Source: an uncultured Xanthomonas sp. (GTDB lineage Bacteria; Pseudomonadota; Gammaproteobacteria; Xanthomonadales; Xanthomonadaceae). Taken from it: DNA of 64,000 nucleotides. Shown here one piece after another: positions 29,379 through 37,248 of the stretch. The stretch spans positions 1 through 64,000 of the forward strand of contig CALTTS010000001.1 in NCBI GenBank assembly GCA_943912265.1, in the 5' to 3' direction. The first letter of the stretch is position 1; the number at the start of each line of letters is the position of its first letter. The notes under the pieces are model-generated. The model saw nothing but the letters and a program-made list of their open reading frames with translations. It made no database searches and was not told where the DNA came from. Position numbers and translations under genes: made by a program.

Positions 29379-29992
29379 TGTTCACCGGCATCATCGAAGG
29401 CGTCGGCCGGCTGGCCGCACGCGAATCCATCGGCGGCGACGTCCGCTTCACCTTCGCCGTCGGCAGCCTGCCGTTCGAGGACGTGCGGCTGGGCGAGAGC
29501 ATCGCGGTCAACGGCACCTGCCTGACCGTGATCGCCCACGACGCCGGTTCCTTCCAGGCCGACGCTTCCACAGAGACCCTGGCGCTGACCACGCTCGGCC
29601 GGCTGCCGGTGGGCGCCGCGCTCAACCTGGAGCGGGCCATGCGCCCGGGCGACCGCCTCGGCGGCCACATCGTCAGCGGCCACGTCGACGGCGTCGGCCG
29701 CGTGCTGTCGGTGCACGAGGACGCGCGCGCGCAGCGCTGGCGCTTCGCCGCGCCGGCCGCGCTGCTGAAGTACGTCGCCAGGAAGGGCTCGATCTGCGTG
29801 GACGGGGTCAGCCTGACCGTCAACGAGGTCGACGACGAAGGCTTCGAGGTCGCGCTGATCCCGCACACCGTCGCCCATACCCGCTTCGCCGAGACCCGCG
29901 TCGGCGAGGCGGTGAACCTGGAAATCGATCTGGTCGCCCGCTACGTCGAGCGCCTGCTGCAAGGCGCCGCCGCGCCGGGAGAACTGTCATGA
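29378..29992 (+). CDS. ribE: Riboflavin synthase alpha subunit
   Basis: 204 aa, converting two 6,7-dimethyl-8-ribityllumazine molecules to riboflavin. Two lumazine-binding repeats are visible, starting MFTGIIEGVG and GGHIVSGHVDGVG, with VNGTCLTV and VDGVSLTVNEV as matching segments. The ATG has a strong GGGAGG 8 nt upstream. It lies 137 nt after the FMN riboswitch and overlaps ribBA by 4 bp. Confidence 0.97.
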   Translation: MFTGIIEGVGRLAARESIGGDVRFTFAVGSLPFEDVRLGESIAVNGTCLTVIAHDAGSFQADASTETLALTTLGRLPVGAALNLERAMRPGDRLGGHIVSGHVDGVGRVLSVHEDARAQRWRFAAPAALLKYVARKGSICVDGVSLTVNEVDDEGFEVALIPHTVAHTRFAETRVGEAVNLEIDLVARYVERLLQGAAAPGELS

Positions 29993-31119
29993 GCTTCGCC
30001 ACCATCCCCGAACTGCTCGAGGAAATCCGCAACGGCCGCATGGTCGTGGTCGTCGACGACGAGGACCGCGAGAACGAGGGCGACCTGATCATGGCCGCCG
30101 AGCTGGTCAAGGCCGGCGACATCAACTTCATGGTCACCCACGGCCGCGGCCTGGTGTGCCTGCCGATGTCGGCCGCGCGCTGCGCCCAGCTCGGCCTGGC
30201 GCCGATGGTGCAGGCCAACACCGCCCAGTTCCACACCAACTTCACCGTCAGCATCGAGGCGGCCGAGGGCGTGACCACCGGCATCTCCGCCGCCGACCGC
30301 GCCCACACCATCCGCACCGCGGTGCGTCCGGACGCCAAGCCCGCGGACCTGAGCCGGCCCGGCCACATCTTCCCGCTGATCGCCCAGCCCGGCGGCGTGC
30401 TGACCCGCGCCGGCCATACCGAGGCGGCCACCGACCTGGCCGAACTGGCCGGCCTCGAACCGGCCGGCGTGCTGGTGGAGATCCTCAACGAGGACGGCAC
30501 CATGGCCCGGCGCCCGCAGTTGGAGGTGTTCGCGCGCGAGCACGGGCTGAAGATCGGCTCGATCGCCGACCTGATCGCCTGGCGGCTGGCCACCGAGCAC
30601 ACCGTCGAGCGCGTGGACGAGCGCGAGATCGAGACCGACTTCGGCCCGTTCAGGCTGGTGACCTACCGCGACCGCATCGCCCACGACCTGCATTTCGCGC
30701 TGGTGCGCGGCACGCCGGCGGCCGCGCGCCCGGCGCTGGTGCGGGTGCACGTGGAGAACCCGCTGGCCGACCTGCTGCACTGGCGACGCGAGGATTTCGG
30801 CGTGGCCACCGGCGATGCGCTGCGCGCGATCGCGCAGGCCGGCGAGGGCGTGCTGGTGGTGCTGTCCGCGCCGCGCGACACCGAGGCCCTGCTGGCGCGG
30901 CTGCAGTCGCGCGCGGAAGTGCGCCCGGCCGGCAAGGACAAGGACGTGGGCCAGTGGCGCCGCAACGGCGCCGGCGCGCAGATCCTGGCCGACCTCGGCC
31001 TGGGCAAGCTGCGCGTGCTCGGCACCCCGCGCCGTCAGGTCGGCCTGGCCGGCTACGGCCTGGAGGTGGTGGAGACCGTCGAGCCGGCGGCGCTGGCCGC
31101 GTCCGGCGCCGGCGCATGA
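29989..31119 (+). CDS. ribBA: 3,4-dihydroxy-2-butanone 4-phosphate synthase with degenerate RibA domain
   Basis: 376 aa. The N-terminal RibB domain (about 1-200) is intact: VVDDEDRENEGDL, THGRGLVCLP and HIFPL/GHTEAA carry the acidic and histidine residues that make the 4-carbon precursor. The C-terminal region (about 205-370) keeps the GTP cyclohydrolase II outline. The zinc-binding CxxxxCDC run of RibA is replaced by ENPLADLLHWRREDFG, and the QEGRG region is lost. It therefore should not hydrolyse GTP, and a separate RibA would be needed elsewhere. Such RibB-X fusions are known in other proteobacteria. Confidence 0.93.
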   Translation: MSFATIPELLEEIRNGRMVVVVDDEDRENEGDLIMAAELVKAGDINFMVTHGRGLVCLPMSAARCAQLGLAPMVQANTAQFHTNFTVSIEAAEGVTTGISAADRAHTIRTAVRPDAKPADLSRPGHIFPLIAQPGGVLTRAGHTEAATDLAELAGLEPAGVLVEILNEDGTMARRPQLEVFAREHGLKIGSIADLIAWRLATEHTVERVDEREIETDFGPFRLVTYRDRIAHDLHFALVRGTPAAARPALVRVHVENPLADLLHWRREDFGVATGDALRAIAQAGEGVLVVLSAPRDTEALLARLQSRAEVRPAGKDKDVGQWRRNGAGAQILADLGLGKLRVLGTPRRQVGLAGYGLEVVETVEPAALAASGAGA

Positions 31120-31199
31120 CCCGGCCCGTCCGGATCGCGCCCGCGCCGGTATGGGCCTGGCCGCGCCCGTCGGGCCGGATCGGCCTGAACCGGCGCGGT

Positions 31200-31205
31200 T
31201 ACAAT
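31200..31205 (+). promoter_or_regulatory. Candidate -10 element before ribH
   Basis: TACAAT within GGTTACAATGC, 32 nt before the ribH ATG, in a 118-nt spacer after ribBA. It may give ribH-nusB a promoter independent of the riboswitch. No clear -35 is seen. Confidence 0.35.
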
Positions 31206-31237
31206 GCACGCCGAAACCTTATCGAGTCATCCGCCGC

Positions 31238-31705
31238 ATGAGCCATTACGAAGGCGACCTGGCCGCCCCCGACGGGGCGCGCTTCGTCATCGTCGCCAGC
31301 CGCTGGAACGCCCGCATCGTCGATGCGCTGGTCGCCGGTGCCCGCCAGAGCCTGGCCGGCAACGGCATCGGCGAGGACGCCATCGACGTGGTGCGCCTGC
31401 CCGGCGCGTGGGAGATCCCGGTGGTCGCCGCGCGTCTGGCCCGGGCCGGCCGTCATGCCGCGATCATCGCCCTGGGCTGCGTGATCCGCGGCGATACCCG
31501 CCACTACGAGCACGTCGCCGACCGCTGCTCGGAAGGGCTGATGCGGGCGGCGCTGGACACCGGCGTGCCGGTGCTCAACGGCGTGCTGGCGGTGGAGCGG
31601 GTGGAAGACGCCGAGAACCGCGCCGGCGGCAGCCACGGCAACAAGGGCGAGGAATGCGCGCTGGCCGCGCTGGAAATGGTCAACCTGATGGAGCAACTGC
31701 CGTGA
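31238..31705 (+). CDS. ribH: 6,7-dimethyl-8-ribityllumazine synthase
   Basis: 155 aa, condensing the pyrimidine and 4-carbon precursors to lumazine. Family segments: VIVASRWNARIV near the start (substrate loop with SxWN), LPGAWEIP, ALGCVIRGDTRHYEHV (with the catalytic His-region) and PVLNGVLAVE. It overlaps nusB by 4 bp (GTGA), the common ribH-nusB arrangement. Confidence 0.96.
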   Translation: MSHYEGDLAAPDGARFVIVASRWNARIVDALVAGARQSLAGNGIGEDAIDVVRLPGAWEIPVVAARLARAGRHAAIIALGCVIRGDTRHYEHVADRCSEGLMRAALDTGVPVLNGVLAVERVEDAENRAGGSHGNKGEECALAALEMVNLMEQLP

Positions 31706-32172
31706 GCAAGCCCGGTCCGTTCAAGCCCCGCCGCGACGGCGTCGATCCGGTGCTGCGCGCGCGTGCGCGCCGGCGCGCGCTGCAGGCCGTCTACGCCTGG
31801 CAGATCTCCGGCGGCACGCCGCAGCAGGTGATCGCCCAGTTCGCCCACGAGCAGGCCCACGAAGTGGCCGACCTGGCCTATTTCGAGGACCTGGTCAGCG
31901 GCGTGCTGTCCGGCCGTGGCGAACTCGATGCCGCGCTCAACGCCAAGCTCGACCGCGACATCGAGGAAGTGGATGCGGTCGAGCGCGCGGTGCTGCGGCT
32001 GGCCACCTACGAGCTGCTGCACCGGCTGGACGTGCCGTACCGGGTGGTGCTCAACGAGGCCATCGAGATCGCCAAGCGTTTCGGTTCCGAACACGGCCAC
32101 ACCTACATCAACGGCGTGCTCGACCGCGCCGCGCTGGAATGGCGCGCGGCGGAGACCGGCACGGCGCGCTGA
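31702..32172 (+). CDS. nusB: Transcription antitermination factor NusB
   Basis: 156 aa all-helical RNA-binding protein that with NusE binds boxA during rRNA transcription. RRRALQAVYAWQ near the N-terminus, then VDAVERAVLRLATYEL and VVLNEAIEIAKRFG, are the family core. The C-terminal HTYINGVLDRAA is also conserved. The GTG start overlaps the ribH stop. The N-terminal 25 residues are basic and variable. Confidence 0.96.
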   Translation: MSKPGPFKPRRDGVDPVLRARARRRALQAVYAWQISGGTPQQVIAQFAHEQAHEVADLAYFEDLVSGVLSGRGELDAALNAKLDRDIEEVDAVERAVLRLATYELLHRLDVPYRVVLNEAIEIAKRFGSEHGHTYINGVLDRAALEWRAAETGTAR

Positions 32173-32264
32173 GCCCTGCGGCGGGCGTCATGCCCGCCGT
32201 CGCCTTTGTCCAGGGCTTCGGCATGGGGCGCATCCGTCCATTCCGATGCGTATCGCCGTGAGGG

Positions 32265-32854
32265 ATGAATGAGCTTGCGGCCGGCATCTCTTCCAGGGCA
32301 TCAATCGAATCGGGCTTGCCTGTGCCAAAGCGTCATGTGCTGTTGCTTGCTCTTTGCTTCGCATTGGCCGGGTGTCAATCCTGGCCGGGGCAGTCCCGGG
32401 CACGACCGCAGGATGTTGCCGCAATCCGGCAGGTCGTGGCGTCCTTCCGAGAGTCGCTGATCAACAAGGACAAGGCCACCTATATGGGCCTTTTCTTTTC
32501 CGACAGGCCGGAGGACATCGGCTGGCAATTCGTCTCCGAAGACACCCGGCTTGCGCACATCAGGAAATCCAGGCCGGATGCCATCAAGGCCCGTCGAATC
32601 CCGAGCAACAACTTCATCGGGCTCATTGACGGAGCCGTTGCCACGAAAGAGCCGCGAGAGGAAACATTCTCCGACCTCGGGATTGACACGGACGGCGAGA
32701 TTGCCTCGGTTTCATTCGACTACACGTTCCTGGCCAATGGCAGGAAAACGAACTGGGCCGGGAAATGTGGCAGCTCGTGCGCACCGAGAAAGGCTGGAAG
32801 ATCTTTTCCGTCGTCTACACCATTCGCGATCAGTGGTCGGACGGCAATGGCTAA
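32265..32854 (+). pseudogene. SnoaL/NTF2-like lipoprotein gene with a single-base frameshift
   Basis: A lipoprotein signal (KRHVLLLALCFALAGC) leads to an alpha+beta domain: IRQVVASFRESLINKDKATYMGLF, then VSFDYTFLANGRKTNW. This pattern fits SnoaL/DUF4440-type NTF2 folds. After KTNW the frame turns to nonsense and runs on to 32993. One base over, from about 32762, the expected finish appears: EMWQLVRTEKGWKIFSVVYT, then a stop at 32852-32854. One extra G in the GGG at 32755-32757 restores the protein. Start candidates are ATG 32265 or GTG 32322; the latter gives a normal-length signal. AT content is higher than in neighbours. Function unknown. Confidence 0.8.
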
Positions 32855-33027
32855 CAGCGGGTCCCGGCCGGGTTTGCTTTTTTGCGGCGTGGCCCGATCC
32901 GGGCATAAGGTGTTCCGGGCAGTGCGGTGCGGCATGATCGGGAAGGCGTCCGGCGCGACGTGGCGCCGGACGCGGGCTGTACCGGAGGCATGACGACGGG
33001 GTCTGCTTCCTTCGACGTGGATTTCCG

Positions 33028-33999
33028 ATGAGCGCCAGCGAATTCGACCTGATCGAGCGCATCCGTTCCCGCCTCGGCACCGGCGGCGAGGGCGTGCGCC
33101 TGGGCATCGGCGACGATGCCGCCCTGCTGGCCGTGCCGGCCGGCATGCAGTTGGCGGTGACCGCCGACACGCTCAATGCCGGCGTGCATTTCCCCGACGC
33201 CACCGCGCCGGCCGACATCGGCTGGAAGGCGCTGGCGGTGAACCTGTCCGACCTGGCCGCGATGGGCGCGCGCCCGGCATGGTGCACGCTGGCGCTGTCC
33301 GCGCCGGCGCCCGACCCGGCGTGGCTGGACGGCTTCCTCGACGGCTTCGCCGCGCTGGCCGGCGAGCACGGCATCGCCCTGGTCGGCGGCGACACCACGC
33401 GCGGGCCCTTGTCGATCTCGATCACCGCGATGGGTTGGTTGCCGGCCGGGGCCGCGCTGCGCCGCGACGGCGCGCGCACGGGCGACGAGGTGTGGGTGAC
33501 CGGCACCCTCGGCGATGCCGCGGCCGCGCTGGCCAGCTGGCGCGATGGCGGCGAGGCCGGGCTGGCCGCGGTCCCGGCCCTGCGCGCGCGGCTGGACCGG
33601 CCCGTGCCGCGGGTGGCGGCCGGCCGCGCGCTGCTGCCGCTGGCCAGCGCGGCGGCGGACGTGTCCGACGGCCTGCTCGCCGATCTCGGCCACATCTGCG
33701 AACGCAGCGGCGTCGGTGCGGAAATCGACGTCGATGCCCTGCCGGCGTCGCCGGCCTTGCTCGCCCGCGTGCCCGATGCTGACGCGCGCCGGCGCTGGCA
33801 GGCGGCCGGCGGCGACGACTACGAGCTGTGCTTCACCGCGGCGCCGGCCCGCGGCGAGGCCATCGTCGCGGCGCTGGCCGCCATCGGCGTGCCGGTCACG
33901 CGGATCGGCCGCATCGTCGCCGGCCACGGCGTGCGTGCCTTCGGTGCCGACGGCGCGGCGTGGCATCCGCTGCGGCGCGGTTACGACCACTTCGGCTGA
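33028..33999 (+). CDS. thiL: Thiamine-monophosphate kinase
   Basis: 323 aa ATP-dependent kinase making thiamine diphosphate from the monophosphate, an AIR-synthase-fold enzyme. EFDLIERIRSRL at the N-terminus, GIGDDAALL (metal/ATP), VNLSDLAAMGARP and VGGDTTRGP are the family motifs. DVSDGLLADLGHI and GGDDYELCFTA follow later. ThiL commonly follows ribH-nusB; here the frameshifted lipoprotein gene lies between. Confidence 0.97.
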   Translation: MSASEFDLIERIRSRLGTGGEGVRLGIGDDAALLAVPAGMQLAVTADTLNAGVHFPDATAPADIGWKALAVNLSDLAAMGARPAWCTLALSAPAPDPAWLDGFLDGFAALAGEHGIALVGGDTTRGPLSISITAMGWLPAGAALRRDGARTGDEVWVTGTLGDAAAALASWRDGGEAGLAAVPALRARLDRPVPRVAAGRALLPLASAAADVSDGLLADLGHICERSGVGAEIDVDALPASPALLARVPDADARRRWQAAGGDDYELCFTAAPARGEAIVAALAAIGVPVTRIGRIVAGHGVRAFGADGAAWHPLRRGYDHFG

Positions 34000-34330
34000 G
34001 CGGCGGGCTCCGCACTCGACGCGTGGCCGAAAGTGATGCGTTGCGTGCCCAAGCAACATGAGCACGTGTCACTGGCGCGGATCGGGGTTGAGGTCATCGC
34101 GTGCGGGCGGGGCATGCCGCGATGGACGGATCGCGGGTCCGGTGGCGTTGCCCGGCATCGGTGGCAGTGCCGGCGACCACTGCGGGCTGAAACCGGGCCG
34201 GGTCGATGGGCGGTTATGCCCGGGTTTTGCAGTCGCCAGGGGGGAAACGGGCGCAATGGGCCGGTTTCTGCCCTTGCATCGTGCCGCCGAATCCAATGCC
34301 CGCGCTTGTGTCCGTGAGTCAACGGCCACT
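34000..34330. other. Intergenic region with no supported gene
   Basis: Between thiL and the convergent FAD-oxidase gene. Several frames of 64-113 codons cross it on both strands, but none has a ribosome-binding site plus recognisable protein pattern. No regulatory element was identified. Confidence 0.5.
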
Positions 34331-34350
34331 GCGCGGGCTTGATCCCGCGC
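34331..34350. terminator. Candidate hairpin between thiL and the FAD oxidase gene
   Basis: GCGCGGG-CTTGAT-CCCGCGC, a 7-bp GC stem followed on the plus strand by CGGAAATTTT. The T-run is short and displaced, so it is a weak terminator call. Confidence 0.35.
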
Positions 34351-34371
34351 CGGAAATTTTGACGGGCCCGC

Positions 34372-35766
34372 TCAGCCCGGCGGCAGCACCTTGCCCGGGT
34401 TGAAGATGCCGTCCGGGTCGAGCGCCGCCTTCACCGCGCGCATCGCCGCCAGCGTGGCAGCATCGAAGGCGCGGGCCATGTAGTCGCGCTTGGAGGTGCC
34501 GATGCCGTGTTCGCCGGACAGCGTGCCGCCCAAGGCCAGCACCAGATCGAACACGCGCGGCAGCGTGGCCCGCGCGCGCGCGGTTTCGGCCGGGTCGGCG
34601 TCGTCGTGCATGAGGTTGACGTGCAGGTTGCCGTTGCCGGCATGGCCGAACACGACGATGGGCAGCCCGGCCTGCGCGGCCAGGGCCTCGCAGCCGGCCA
34701 CCAGTTCGGGGATGCGCGACACCGGCACCACCACGTCCTCGTTGATCTTGCCCGGCCTGATCGTGCGCAGGGCCGGCGAGAGCGCGCGGCGCGCGGCCCA
34801 CAGCCGGTCGCGCGCGCTGCCGTCGGCGGCCACGTCCAGCGCGATCAGGCCGTCGCGCTCGCCAGCGCCCTGGGCCGCCTCGGCCAGCGCCTGCAGCGCG
34901 TGGGGCAGGGTGTCCTCGTCGCCGTCGGCCTCGACCAGCAGCATCGCGCCGGCCTCGGGCACGTCGCTGCCGTTGCGGCGGATCAGCGCGATGGCGTTGG
35001 CATCCATGAATTCGAGCATGGCCGGCACCGCCGGCCGCGCCATGATCCGCGACACCGCGGCGGCGGCGGCGGCGGCATCGCGGTACAGCACACGCAGCCC
35101 GGCCTGCGCGCGCGGGCGCGGTGCCAGCTTGAGCGTGGCTTCGACGATCAAGGCCAGCGTGCCTTCGCTGCCGACGATCAGGTGAGTGAGGTCGTAGCCG
35201 GTGGCGTCCTTGGTGTACGGCCCGCCGCAGCGGATCAGCTCGCCCGCGCCGGTGACGGCGGCCAGCCCGAGCACGTTGTCGCGGGTGGTGCCGTACTTCA
35301 CCGCGCGCGGGCCGCCGGCGTTGGTGGCGAGGTTGCCGCCGATGCTGCAGTGCTCGGCGCTGGACGGGTCCGGCGGCCAGAACAGCCCGTGCGGGGCCAG
35401 CGTCTGCTGCAGCTCGCCGTTGCGCACGCCGGGTTCGACCACCGCGCAGCGGTCGGCTGGGCGCAGCGCGAGGATGCGGTCCATCCGCGCGAACGAGACG
35501 ACGATGCCGCCGGCATCGGGCACCGCGCCGCCGCAGGTGCCGGTGCCGGCGCCGCGCGCGACGATCGGCACGCGGTATTCGCGGCAGGCGCGCACCAGTT
35601 CGACCACCTGCGCGCGCTCGCGAGGCAGCGCCACCGCGTCGGGCAGGGCGAAGCGGCGCGAGTCGTCGGCGCCGTTGGCGGCGCGCGCGGCCTCATCGGT
35701 GCGCCAGCCGTCCGCGCCGAGGGCGGAGGCAAGGCGCTGCTGCAGGGCGTCGGGCAGGGCGGTCAT
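34372..35766 (-). CDS. FAD-linked oxidase (GlcD / D-lactate dehydrogenase type)
   Basis: 464 aa flavoenzyme of the VAO/GlcD family, oxidising a D-2-hydroxy acid. The N-terminal FAD-binding domain has VPIVARGAGTGTCGG (pyrophosphate loop), HCSIGGNLATNAGG and GSEGTLALI. The C-terminal cap ends with GEHGIGTSKRDYM, the histidine-containing signature of glycolate/D-lactate/D-2-hydroxyglutarate dehydrogenases. No partner GlcE/GlcF gene is adjacent, so a single-subunit D-lactate or D-2-hydroxyglutarate enzyme is more likely than glycolate oxidase. The exact substrate cannot be told. Confidence 0.85.
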   Translation of the reverse strand: MTALPDALQQRLASALGADGWRTDEAARAANGADDSRRFALPDAVALPRERAQVVELVRACREYRVPIVARGAGTGTCGGAVPDAGGIVVSFARMDRILALRPADRCAVVEPGVRNGELQQTLAPHGLFWPPDPSSAEHCSIGGNLATNAGGPRAVKYGTTRDNVLGLAAVTGAGELIRCGGPYTKDATGYDLTHLIVGSEGTLALIVEATLKLAPRPRAQAGLRVLYRDAAAAAAAVSRIMARPAVPAMLEFMDANAIALIRRNGSDVPEAGAMLLVEADGDEDTLPHALQALAEAAQGAGERDGLIALDVAADGSARDRLWAARRALSPALRTIRPGKINEDVVVPVSRIPELVAGCEALAAQAGLPIVVFGHAGNGNLHVNLMHDDADPAETARARATLPRVFDLVLALGGTLSGEHGIGTSKRDYMARAFDAATLAAMRAVKAALDPDGIFNPGKVLPPG

Positions 35767-35835
35767 CCGCGTATTCTAGGCGCCGGCCCGGCGGCGGGCG
35801 CTAAAGTCGCGCGCTCCGCGGCCGCTCTCCTGTTC

Positions 35836-36852
35836 ATGGAACTGACGCCCGTGGACCTCCCCAGCGACCAGAAACTGTGCCTCGCCGCGCAGAACCTGGT
35901 CGACGCCAAGGACGAGCTGGACGACCTGATCGGCCGCCCGGCCGTGCAGGCGCTGGTGCCCGCCTACCTCACCACCGCGCACGGCCGGGCCGTGGACGGC
36001 TGGACGTTCGCGCGCGCGGTGGTACCGTTCCTCGAACTGGGGTCGGGCAGCCGCCGCTTCCCCGGCCGGGTGCCGCTGCTGAACGTCATCGGCGAGCCGT
36101 GGCGCGAGCCCAAGAGCGAGCTGTACGACAGCGACGAGCACCGCGCCGGCCTGGCCGAATACCTGTCCAGCGACGAGCGCACCGCGCGCGACGACCCGGA
36201 CCCGGCCGAGGTCGTGTGGATCCAGGCGCTGGCGCTCGGGGTGGCGCGCGAGGGCCGCAACCGCGTGCCGTTCCTGCGCCGGATGGCCCATGCCGACATG
36301 CCGGCGCGGGTGGAATCCATCGACTATCCGGCGCGCGACCGGCTGGCGGTGTACGGCGTGCCCGCGCCGGGCCAGCCGGTGTACTGGTGCCTGAAGGACC
36401 GGCGCTGGCTGCAGCCGCTGCCGCTGCCCTCGTTCACCCTGCCGCTGCTGGCGGCCTACGGCGTGCCCGGGCCGCTGGCCTGGCCGGAGGACTGGGTGAA
36501 GCCGGAGGCGGTGCGCACGGCCATCGAGCACCACGGCAGCGACCCGGCCTGGCGCATCCGCATCGACCTGCCGGCGCTGGTGAAGGTGGAGCAGGCCAAG
36601 CAGGCCTACGACGTGTTCGTGCCGGCCGCGCCGCTGGACCTGGCCGGCATCCAGTTCAACTGGCGGATGGGCAGCTCGGTGCTGGCCGGCTGGATCGGCG
36701 CGATGCTGGTGGGGCTGGTGCTGCCCGAGACGTGGCGGCTGGCGGTGCACGCCGGCGCCAGCGGCACGCTGATCGGCATCGCCGCCGGCCTGACCGGGCA
36801 TTTCATCTTCGCCCGCCGCCGCCACCTGGCCCGGTTCGAGCCCGAGGCGTAA
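35836..36852 (+). CDS. Hypothetical protein with two C-terminal transmembrane helices
   Basis: About 338 aa. I do not recognise the family. The N-terminal ~270 residues are soluble and mixed, with Trp/Pro-rich segments (CLKDRRWLQPLPLPS, AWPEDWVKPE). The C-terminus has two hydrophobic helices (about 280-305 and 310-330: VLAGWIGAMLVGLVL and AGASGTLIGIAAGLTG) and a short basic tail, suggesting inner-membrane anchoring with most of the protein cytoplasmic. It is divergent from the FAD oxidase gene, with 69 bp between starts. The start codon choice is uncertain. Confidence 0.7.
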   Translation: MELTPVDLPSDQKLCLAAQNLVDAKDELDDLIGRPAVQALVPAYLTTAHGRAVDGWTFARAVVPFLELGSGSRRFPGRVPLLNVIGEPWREPKSELYDSDEHRAGLAEYLSSDERTARDDPDPAEVVWIQALALGVAREGRNRVPFLRRMAHADMPARVESIDYPARDRLAVYGVPAPGQPVYWCLKDRRWLQPLPLPSFTLPLLAAYGVPGPLAWPEDWVKPEAVRTAIEHHGSDPAWRIRIDLPALVKVEQAKQAYDVFVPAAPLDLAGIQFNWRMGSSVLAGWIGAMLVGLVLPETWRLAVHAGASGTLIGIAAGLTGHFIFARRRHLARFEPEA

Positions 36853-36864
36853 GCGCCGCCGGCG

Positions 36865-37248
36865 TCAGCCGTCGAGCCGGAAGGCGTCGCGGATCCAGTG
36901 CAGGCGCGGCGCGTCCGGGTTGCCGTCGGCCTCGACCACGTCGAACCGGCACGGCAGGCGCAGCCAGTGCGGATGCGCGGCGAGGAAGGCCTGTGCCGCA
37001 CGGATCAGCCGGCGCTGCTTGCCTGCATCCACCGAGGCCGCGCCACCGCCGTGGGCCATGCCGCTGCGGTAACGCACCTCGACGAAGACCAGCGTGCCCT
37101 TGGACGGCGTGCCGTCGAGCATCACCAGATCGAGTTCGCCACCGCGGAAGCGGGCGTTGGCCGCAATCTGCGTCAGCCCGGCGCGCACGAGCAGCGCCGC
37201 GGCGGCCTGTTCGGCGCGTGCGCCGCGCAGTTGCCGCTCAGCGGCCAT
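36865..37248 (-). CDS. YraN/UPF0102 family endonuclease-like protein
   Basis: 127 aa. The family pattern is clear: RGARAEQAAAALLVRAGL, RFRGGELDLVMLDG with the G-E-x-D acidic pair, and FVEVRYRS. This is a restriction-endonuclease-like fold often linked to Holliday-junction resolvases, with no settled function. It overlaps the 3' end of lpoA by 11 bp; rsmI-lpoA-yraN is a conserved neighbourhood. Confidence 0.92.
   Translation of the reverse strand: MAAERQLRGARAEQAAAALLVRAGLTQIAANARFRGGELDLVMLDGTPSKGTLVFVEVRYRSGMAHGGGAASVDAGKQRRLIRAAQAFLAAHPHWLRLPCRFDVVEADGNPDAPRLHWIRDAFRLDG

Noticed and set aside
34033..34403. Small overlapping frames between thiL and the FAD oxidase gene
   Set aside because: They occupy several frames at once, lack ribosome-binding sites, and have Arg/Pro-rich translations.
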